A DNA stretch of 64,000 nucleotides from the NCBI RefSeq assembly GCF_052050035.1, contig NZ_CP189882.1, positions 3,534,001-3,598,000 of the forward strand, given 5' to 3'. Of this stretch, positions 56,861 through 64,000 are shown piece by piece (the stretch's first letter is position 1; each line of letters opens with the position of its first letter). Source of the stretch: Symbiopectobacterium purcellii_A. Its GTDB lineage: Bacteria > Pseudomonadota > Gammaproteobacteria > Enterobacterales > Enterobacteriaceae. Made by a program: the position numbers and the translations under genes. The notes under the pieces were generated by a model that made no database searches, was not told where the DNA came from, and saw only the letters and a list, made by a program, of their open reading frames with translations.

Positions 56861-57122
56861 ACTAGTTGCTGAATAGAGACTTGCATTTTTTGTCAGGCTA
56901 TTGAGAATAAAAAGAGGTTTAACTTAGAGAATAAAGGTTTGAAATGATCAACAAAGAGCGGTTGTTACGAGATAATCGTTTATGTAAAGCAATCATTGGA
57001 TTATCAGTCGAAGAATTGAAAAATTTAGCCGCTGAATTTTCAGCTTGTTATTTGATTTATCGGAAAAAGAATCGAAAAGATCACGAGCGGCAGATGGGTG
57101 CAGGGCAGCAAGGATTTATCCC

Positions 57123-58431
57123 GAGTCTGTAAAGAATTTTGTGTAAATGGCTCCATTGCTTAACCGGAGATTCGTTCTCCATACATCAACATGAATTGGC
57201 TCATAGCAGGTTTCCAGTCTCTGATTGGCAAGGTCCATTTAGCAGAGATATTATGCAAGGCTAGATAGAGTAATTTTATCACCGAGTCATCCGTTGGAAA
57301 TATTCGTCGCGTTTTCGTTATCTTGCGCAATGAAGCATTTAACGACTCTATCGCGTTGGTGGTGTAGATAACCTTGCGGATCTCCGGCGGAAAGTCAAAA
57401 ATGACGATGAGACGTTCCCAATTATTTCTCCACGACGGGCTGATCGTCGGGAACTGTTCATCCCATTTGGCCGCGAAGGCATCCAGGGCCTCTTCAGCGC
57501 CCTCTAGCGTTGCGGAACTATAGATGGTGCGCAGGTCAGCAGCAACGGCCTTACGCTCTTTCCAGCCGACGTAGCGCAGCGAGTTCCGCACCTGATGCAC
57601 AATGCAGAGCTGTACCCGCGTATGCGGGTAAACAGCTTCAATGGCATCAGGAAAGCCTTTCAGGCCATCGCAGCAGGCGACGAAGATGTCCTTTAGCCCA
57701 CGATTTTTCAGTTCTGTCATCACAGATAACCAGAACTTGGCCCCCTCAGTTTTGGCTATCCATAGCCCCAGCAGCTCTTTTTCGCCCTGGCCGTTGACGC
57801 CGAGGGCCAGATAAACAGACTTGTTGGCCACGGCTCCGCCGTCCTGGCTTTTGACAACAATACAGTCAAGGTAAACAATGGGATAAAGCGCATCCAGCGG
57901 CCGTTGCTGCCAGCGCTTAACTTCATCCATCACAGCATTGGTCACTTGAGAAATGAAGCCAGCGGAAACATCGACCCCGTAGACTTCTTTAAAGTGTGCC
58001 TGAATATCACGGGTTGATAACCCTCTGGAATAGAGAGAAATAATGCGGTCATCGAAGCCGTTAAGCTGTTTTTCGTGCTTACCGATCAGTGTCGGCTCGA
58101 AGGTACTGTTGCGGTCGCGCGGAATATCGAGCTCGATCTCCCCATTTTGGCTACGTACGCTCTTGGATGTCTTGCCATTGCGGGAGTTGCCTGAATTATT
58201 ACCAGCCGGGTCATGCTTAGCATACCCAAGGTGCATCTCCATCTCAGCTTCAAGAACCCGTTCCGCCAGTCTTTTAGTCAGCACCTTGAGTAGGCCTGAT
58301 TCACCCAGCAGATCCTGAGGGGAGTGACAATCTTGAAGCAGTTGGTCAATAAGTTCGTTGCTGATAGGCATTTTGTTATCCTTTGAAGGTTTTCCTCAAA
58401 ATGCCATTTACACAGATTATTTTACAGTCTC
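57123..58431 (-). mobile_element. IS256 complete copy
   Basis: 1309 bp with 8-bp duplication TTTATCCC at 57115-57122 and 58432-58439. Confidence 0.96.
57160..58371 (-). CDS. IS256-family transposase
   Basis: 403 residues, intact, almost identical to the 27423 copy (one change, Asn for His in AGNNSGNSRN). DDE residues in YLDCIVVK, ACCDGLKGF and TNAIESLN. Confidence 0.95.
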   Translation of the reverse strand: MPISNELIDQLLQDCHSPQDLLGESGLLKVLTKRLAERVLEAEMEMHLGYAKHDPAGNNSGNSRNGKTSKSVRSQNGEIELDIPRDRNSTFEPTLIGKHEKQLNGFDDRIISLYSRGLSTRDIQAHFKEVYGVDVSAGFISQVTNAVMDEVKRWQQRPLDALYPIVYLDCIVVKSQDGGAVANKSVYLALGVNGQGEKELLGLWIAKTEGAKFWLSVMTELKNRGLKDIFVACCDGLKGFPDAIEAVYPHTRVQLCIVHQVRNSLRYVGWKERKAVAADLRTIYSSATLEGAEEALDAFAAKWDEQFPTISPSWRNNWERLIVIFDFPPEIRKVIYTTNAIESLNASLRKITKTRRIFPTDDSVIKLLYLALHNISAKWTLPIRDWKPAMSQFMLMYGERISG

Positions 58432-58484
58432 TTTATCCCAACCCCATTAGATAAACTGCTTTTTATTTTATTGTATTTAAAATG

Positions 58485-58985
58485 GGCTTTGTTGAATAAA
58501 TCAGAATTAGCCGACAGGATGACTCCCTCTGCTACACCTGTTATCCTATCCTGACGCTGTGTGGCATACCCAACAACGTCATACGGTTCAGCGCTTTGAC
58601 CATCGCTATGGCTTCACCTACTTGAGCCTCATAGTCACGCAGGCTCAGATGGCCACCCAGCAAAGTTTTTATGCGGAACATCGCTGTTTCTGCCACTGAA
58701 CGCCGGTGATAACCCACTTTCTTTTTCCACATATCATTACTCCCGCTCAGACGCTGATTCGCCACCGCATGGTTACGTTCATGGTACTTGTCCGGCCAGT
58801 ATTTGGCTCCGCTTCGCGGCGGGATAAGGGGCCTGATTTTCTTTCTTAGCAACGCATCGTGGCAGTAACGGGCGTCATAAGCACCGTCTGCTGACACTTC
58901 CCTGATTTTTCGGTGGGTTTGGTTAATCAGGCCCGGCAGTGCCTGCGCATCTGTCGTTCCGCTGAGCGATAAGTCGGCACAGATA
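58485..58985 (-). mobile_element. IS903-like partial copy cut by IS630
   Basis: About 500 bases with one terminal repeat (GGCTTTGTTGAATAAATC) at 58485. The transposase keeps only its C-terminal 120-150 residues, including SADGAYD and RRSVAETAMFRIK. The other half is missing beyond the IS630 insertion. Confidence 0.92.
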
Positions 58986-59961
58986 TAGCTAAACGACTTA
59001 ATTTTGATTACATTATTTAAATGAGCTATTCAATTGATTTTAGACGTAAAGTGATATCTACACGGAAAAACGAAGGGTTGAGTATCCGAGAAACAGCGAA
59101 GCAATTTCGGATTGGCCCTGCCTCTGTATCGCGTTGGATTAATCAAATAGAGTCAAAAGCATCGACCACGCGTCAGCGAAAGATCGATAAATCCGAGTTG
59201 ATAAAAGATGTTGAACAATATCCAGATGCTTACCAAAAAGAACGTGCAGAGCGTTTTGGCGTTTGTCAGAAGGCCATTTGGCAAGCGCTTAAAAAGCTGG
59301 GATTGACCTATAAAAAAAACTCTACGTCATCCGAAAGCCGACGAAAACGCCCGGCAGGGATTTCAACAAAAAAAACAACAGTATGAAAAAGAAGGTAAAC
59401 CTATTGTTTTTATTGATGAAAGTGGTTTTTCACACGATGCCCCACGGACTCACGGCTATTCCCCAAAAGGTCAACGGTGTTTTGGCCTGAAGAACTGGGG
59501 AGCTAGGGGAAGAACAAATGTTATCGGCGCTTTATTAGGCACAACGCTGTTTGCTATCGGATTATTTGATATCAATATTAACAGCGATGTTTTCTATGCC
59601 TGGGTCACACAAGTCCTTATCCCAGTACTCCCTAAAAACAGTGTAATCATGATGGACAATGCCACTTTTCACAAAAAACATAATATTCAACAAGTCATCA
59701 TCGATGCAGGGTATATGGTGGAGTATAGCTAAGCGACATTATTTTGATAACAGCCAGCTATGCTTCTTTGCCATATATCAGGGCATCGGCTGTAATCATT
59801 TTTAAGTCGGTTGGCTATATTTGCCTACATATTCGCCAGATCTTAACCCAATTGAGCATAAATGGGCACAAGCAAAAAGCAAAAAAAGAGAGATGGGTTG
59901 CGATACAGAGAGTTTGTTCTCAGTCCATATGGTGTAATCAAAATTAAGTCGCTTGGCTATA
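58984..59961 (+). mobile_element. IS630 copy with MITE-A, joining IS903-like and IS30
   Basis: 978 bp, exactly 884 plus the net 94 of one MITE-A. OrfA (59021-59386) is intact; orfB is cut by the MITE at VEY. The left TA lies in IS903-like sequence and the right TA in IS30 sequence. Confidence 0.94.
59724..59819 (-). repeat. MITE-A (subtype 2) inside IS630 orfB
   Basis: 96 bp with TA borders; small variants (CCATATATC in the middle). Confidence 0.94.
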
Positions 59962-60839
59962 CCGACGCCGCTTTCAACGGGGTCTATTCCTGCAGAAGGG
60001 CCGAAACGTTGGCCAGAGGGCGGCGGCAGAAAACTCGGCCGGACAGCGTGATTAACCAGCTTGAACCGCACATTCAGGACGTTATCAGAACGGCGCTGTC
60101 TACCCACACCTCACCTGAGGTCATCAGTGGGCGCCTGGTCCTGGAATTTGGCCTGTCCGTCAGCAAGAACTCGCTCTATCGCTATATCCAGCAGGAGCGC
60201 CGGGCCGGCGGTGAGCTGTATCAGCAGCTCCCTCATCGGGGTAAACGGTATAACTATCAGACCGATGAGAACAAACGCGGTCCTATTCCCAACCGTGTTG
60301 GCATTGAGCAGCGGCCGGCCGTTGCTGACCTCAAGCAGGAACCCGGGCATTTCGAGATTGACACCATCTTTGGCAAAGATCAGAAATCATTCCTGCTGAC
60401 GGTGGTCGATAAAGCCGTCAAGCTGGTCATCATTCGCAAACTGCCCAACAAGCGAGCAGAGACAGTGGTAGCGGCCTTCAGGGACATCGTTGCCAATACC
60501 TTCTGCGAGTTTAAAACCCTGACTGCTGACAACGGTTCTGAATTTTCCCAGCACGGGGAAATTACAAAAGTCACGGGGGCACCGGTCTACTTTGCCCGGC
60601 CATATCATTCCTGGGAACGCGGGTTGAATGAGCATACCAACGGGCTGATACGGCGTTTTTACCCGAAGGGAACGGACTTCAATTATGTCACCCATCGCAA
60701 GGTTGCAGCACTCGAACACCTGCTCAATACGCGAGGCCGAAAATCGCTGGGTTATCGTTCTCCAAATGAGGTATTTTTAACGCACTTACAGGCGGCATAA
60801 TGCCCTACCGTTTTGTTGCGTTTCGACTGGGAATGGGGC
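59960..60839 (+). mobile_element. IS30 partial copy (5' end lost)
   Basis: Lacks the first 220 or so bases including the transposase start and HTH; right end present at 60839. A chance ATG at 59862 inside IS630 opens a 312-residue frame that runs in frame into the IS30 catalytic domain (TDAAFNGVYS... to LTHLQAA at 60800), with all DDE residues but no HTH. Confidence 0.9.
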
Positions 60840-61977
60840 GCATAACCTCGGCAAGATCATTGTGGGAAGGCCGCCGCGGCGGCGTTGGGCGTTGCCAAAT
60901 CGCTTTGCGCGACGGCTAAGCCGCCTTGGGCCGGATCTCGACTTGATGATTGTCGCCCTGGATGATGCGCCAGACGTGCATGCGGCACCGCGCATAGACA
61001 CGCACCTCAGCCCGGATAAGCTGCGACAGAAAGCGCGCGGCTGTCTGGCGGCAACTGCGCTGTGCGCGTTGATTACGCTGGTGAGCAAGTGGATTTTGCC
61101 CGACTTTTCGCCGATCAATCTGGTGATGGTCTATTTATTGGGCGTGGTGCTGATTGCCATTGGTTTTGGCCGTTTGCCCTCGGTGGTGGCGGCAATACTC
61201 AATATCGTGGCGTTCGATCTGTTTTTTGTCGCGCCGGAAGGCACTTTTGCCGTCAGCGATGCGCAGTATCTGGTGACCTTTGCGGTAATGCTAACCGTGG
61301 GCGCGATCACCGGTAACCTGACGGCGGGTGTGCGCTACCTGTACGAAATGGCCGACGGGCTGAGCCGGGTGCGAGCCCCGAATGACATTGCGCCGGTCTG
61401 CCAGCGTGTTATGGGCAGCGCACTGTTTGCCCGCTGTGAAATCTGGCTACCAGACGCGCAGGGAAAACTGATCGCGCCAACTGAACGCTTGCTGCATACC
61501 ATTCCCGATCCTGCCATCGTTAAATGGAGCTTTGAGAAAGGGCATGTGGCGGGCGCAGGAACGGATACGCTGCCCGGCGTGCCTTATAAAGTGCTGCCGT
61601 TACTCTCTTCCGAGGACACCTTAGGGTTGCTGATTATTGAGCCAAGCAACCTGCGCCACCTGTTGATCCCTGAACAGCAGCGGCTGCTGGAGACCTTTGT
61701 CATGCTGATTTCCGGTGCGCTGCTGCGTCTGGCACTGACGCGGCGTGAACAGCAGTCACGTCTGGTGGCGGAGCGGGAAGAGCTGCGTAATTCCTTACTG
61801 GCTGCGCTGTCTCACGATCTGCGCACACCGTTGACGGTGTTGTTTGGTCAGGCGGAGATCCTGCTGCTCGATCTGTCTACGGAAGGATCGCCGCACGCGC
61901 CGCAAGCCGGTGCCCTTCGCCTGCAAACGCTGAGTACCATTCGCCTGGTGAACAACATGCTGGATATGGCTCGTATT

Positions 61978-63014
61978 AAGCGTGTTGCTTAATAGTAAAA
62001 TAAGGGTGTTTCGGTGATTGAAGTAAATTTTACGCTGTTCTGAGATGGAAATTCCAAAGACCGGCGCTAAGGAGTAAGAAGGTATCATCAATAAAGGGTC
62101 TACGATTCCGTAAAATTTGGGTCATGCAACCGAGGCGCTTGATACCCGCGATGGCGTGTTCAACTGTAATACGGATGCCCGAGATTATTTTATTTTCTTG
62201 TTTTTGTTCAGGCGATAAAGGTCTTTTTCGAGTTCCTTTTTTTGGGATTTGTGTATTAGGATGCTGTTTATCTATACCTTGAAAACCGGTATCTGCCCAG
62301 ATGGTTACCTCAGGAGGAATATGGCGAATTATATCGACTTTATCGAGTAAGCGTTTATCGTGACGGCGCCCATTTTTGCTCATGGGGATAAATCCAATTT
62401 GCCTTGTTTCGTCAGTCATAATAAGCGCTTTTCGAGTGGTCTGTCTTTTCTTTCCCGAATACATTTTTTTTCGCCGACGCAGATTCTTAGGCTTTTGGAC
62501 AGGTCGCTCTGTCCCATCAATAAAGACGTCTTTAACTCCAGGAAAGGCGCGAAAAAATTCCTCAGCAGAGCGAATTTGACGAGCGGGCAAAACACATTCT
62601 CGCCCCAAGGTCATCTCTAAAACCGGCAATAATATTTTTACCCAGCGACATACCCGTGTTCTATCTAAACCAAAAAGAAGTCCTTGCAAATCATAGGTCG
62701 GATAACATTTTAAATACAATAAAATAAAAAGCAGTTTATCTAATGGGGTTGGGATAAATCCTTTCTGCCCTGCACCCATCTGCCGCTCGTGATCTTTTCG
62801 ATTCTTTTTCCGATAAATCAAATAACAAGCTGAAAATTCAGCGGCTAAATTTTTCAATTCTTCGACTGATAATCCAATGATTGCTTTACATAAACGATTA
62901 TCTCGTAACAACCGCTCTTTGTTGATCATTTCAAACCTTTATTCTCTAAGTTAAACCTCTTTTTATTCTCAATAGCCTGACAAAAAATGCAAGTCTCTAT
63001 TCAGCAACTAGTTT
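61978..63014 (-). mobile_element. IS5-D complete copy in kdpD
   Basis: 1037 bp, duplication ATT at 61975-61977 and 63015-63017. Confidence 0.95.
62030..62929 (-). CDS. IS5-D transposase
   Basis: 299 residues, all catalytic motifs intact (FIDGTERPV, WADTGFQG, ITVEHAIAGIKR). One change from other copies, Ala for Gly in TTRKALIMTD. Open and potentially active. Confidence 0.9.
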   Translation of the reverse strand: MINKERLLRDNRLCKAIIGLSVEELKNLAAEFSACYLIYRKKNRKDHERQMGAGQKGFIPTPLDKLLFILLYLKCYPTYDLQGLLFGLDRTRVCRWVKILLPVLEMTLGRECVLPARQIRSAEEFFRAFPGVKDVFIDGTERPVQKPKNLRRRKKMYSGKKRQTTRKALIMTDETRQIGFIPMSKNGRRHDKRLLDKVDIIRHIPPEVTIWADTGFQGIDKQHPNTQIPKKGTRKRPLSPEQKQENKIISGIRITVEHAIAGIKRLGCMTQILRNRRPFIDDTFLLLSAGLWNFHLRTA

Positions 63015-63652
63015 ATTGAAGGAGAAGGCTTCCGTCTGCAAACCGATTGGGTCGCGCTGGATGAGGTGATTGGCGGCGCGCTGAAATCCCTTGAAGCACT
63101 TCTGCCCGCCGAAGCGGTGCAATTGGATCTGCCGCAGGAGATAGTGTTGCTTCAGGCCGATGGTGCGCTGCTGGAACGGGTATTCGCGAACTTTGCTGGA
63201 AAACGCATTGAAATACGCGGGCAGAACGCGGGCGATAGGCATTCGTGCTCGTGCGTTGCCGGGGAAAATCAGGATCGAGGTATGGGACGATGGCCCCGGA
63301 ATCACCTCGGGCAGCGAACAGCATATTTTTGAGAAATTCACCCGGGGCAATGAGGAGTCCTCCATTCCGGGCGTAGGGATGGGATTAGCGATTTGTCGTG
63401 CGATCGTGATGCTTCATCACGGGGAGATCAGTGCAGCAAATCGGCCAGAAGGGGGAGCCTGTTTTACGGTTCAACTTCCCCTGTCGCCGGTGCCGGAAAT
63501 GGTGGAATCTTCTTAATAAATAGCCTGTAAATCAATGTAAAACACTTGAACTCATCCAACATTGTCGGTAAAAAGGTGACGGGTGTTAGCCACATGTTGT
63601 GGTGAAACAGGTTTGTGCGTTGGTCGGGCCGCCACGCGGAGTGATAACAACC

Positions 63653-64000
63653 ATGAATCGACACCTGTCCCCGCAGGGCATTCCTCGTGCTCAGCGTTTG
63701 GCGGAACGTGCTTTCGCCACCCTTGAACGTTTTCTCCATATTGAAGCGGTAAGCGGCATTGTGCTGCTTGTGGCTGCTGCTACGGCATTGGTTTGGGCCA
63801 ACTCGCCGTGGGCGGAAAGCTACCATGCGCTGTGGCATCTACCGATCTCTTTTAGCATTGGCAACACGGAAATCGCGCATTCACTGCATTTCTGGATCAA
63901 CGACGCCTTTATGACCCTGTTCTTCTTAGTGGTCGGCATGGAGATCCGTCGTGAAATTCACGAAGGTGCGCTGAGCAGCCTGCGGCAAGCTATGCTTCCG
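63653..64000 (+). CDS. nhaA: NhaA-type Na+/H+ antiporter, N-terminal part
   Basis: The first 116 residues before the window ends. NhaA exports Na+ for H+ across the inner membrane. The first helix (VSGIVLLVAAATALVWANSPW) and FWINDAFMTLFFLVVGMEIRREIHEGAL match the family; the latter is the conserved NhaA stretch of helix 2-3 with the functional Glu-Ile-Arg. A weak ribosome site GGAGTGATAACAACC precedes the ATG. No lesion in the visible part. Confidence 0.88.
   Translation, partial: MNRHLSPQGIPRAQRLAERAFATLERFLHIEAVSGIVLLVAAATALVWANSPWAESYHALWHLPISFSIGNTEIAHSLHFWINDAFMTLFFLVVGMEIRREIHEGALSSLRQAMLP

Larger units (their letters stand above)
56859..58484 (+). mobile_element. IS5-D partial copy split by IS256
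   Basis: Left end AAACTAGTTGC at 56859, then 264 bases to 57122, IS256, and 53 more bases (58432-58484) before an IS903-like end. The remaining two thirds are lost. Transposase codons 1-60 only. Confidence 0.92.
60840..63516 (+). pseudogene. kdpD: kdpD, K+-sensing histidine kinase, truncated and disrupted
   Basis: KdpD phosphorylates KdpE to induce the Kdp potassium pump. The N-terminal third (KdpD and part of the Usp domain) is replaced by IS30; the frame starts HNLGKIIVGRP. Then four membrane segments, a GAF-like region (WSFEKGHVAGAGTDTLPGVPY), the phospho-acceptor HDLRTPLTVLFGQ, IS5-D at 61978-63014 (duplication ATT), and the ATPase part EVWDDGPG, FEKFTRGNEES, GMGLAICRAI. A one-base deletion near 63195 shifts the frame before the N box. 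AGVRYLYEM also lacks about 14 residues present in E. coli (in-frame). kdpE does not follow. Confidence 0.92.

Noticed and set aside
59862..60800. The IS630/IS30 fusion frame as a new transposase
   Set aside because: It lacks the IS30 DNA-binding domain and one IS end, and arose at a recombination joint; there is no sign of selection.
1..64000. tRNA and rRNA genes, prophage genes, toxin-antitoxin pairs or defence systems
   Set aside because: I scanned the gaps and unexplained frames and found no cloverleaf, rRNA core, integrase, capsid, toxin-antitoxin or defence gene that I could support.

Overview
The window comes from an enterobacterial chromosome. Gene content and order match the Enterobacterales core: cnoX-ybbO-tesA-ybbA-ybbP, purN-purM-upp-uraA-hda-arsC-bepA-bcp-gcvR-dapA-bamC-purC-tmcA-ypfH, and menF...menC-menE. 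Codon use and protein similarity point towards Pectobacteriaceae. By my rough count about 45% of the window is insertion sequence or IS-derived repeat, and many metabolic genes are freshly broken. This is the profile of a recently host-restricted symbiont (Sodalis or Symbiopectobacterium style); the exact genus is inference.

Mobile elements, with local names used below: IS256 (1309 bp, 8-bp target duplication), IS630 (884 bp, TA target, two-frame transposase), IS903-like IS5 (1056 bp, 9-bp duplication), IS5-D (1037 bp, DDE_4-type transposase, 3-bp duplication), IS30 (1103 bp), one IS427-like IS5 (916 bp), MITE-A (96 bp, IS630-like ends, TA target, 12 copies) and MITE-B (189 bp, IS903-like ends, 9-bp duplication, 5 copies). 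They are nested up to five deep.

Layout. 1-14201: a ruined menaquinone operon (menF, menC and menE remnants; menD, menH and menB gone) buried in nested IS. 14478-16317: yfaZ and tyrP, apparently intact. 16524-20124: a cinA-like pseudogene. 20353-26087: cnoX, ybbO, tesA and ybbA intact, ybbP dead. 26100-29168: IS427-like element and a small AT-rich unknown gene split by IS256. 29169-37795: speG, then a dead iron-uptake pair (TonB receptor and periplasmic binding protein) split by an inversion that target duplications allow me to reconstruct. 38000-54313: an almost IS-free housekeeping block. 54321-60839: NUDIX and ypfH remnants and a second IS pile. 60840-63516: dead kdpD. 63653-64000: start of nhaA, which runs off the window.

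Functionally, de novo purine synthesis (purN, purM, purC), pyrimidine salvage (upp, uraA), lysine and cell-wall precursor supply (dapA), outer-membrane assembly (bamC, bepA), replication control (hda) and redox protection (cnoX, bcp) are kept. Anaerobic respiration via menaquinone, siderophore uptake, high-affinity K+ sensing and several accessory functions have been lost by IS and MITE insertion, point stops and frameshifts.
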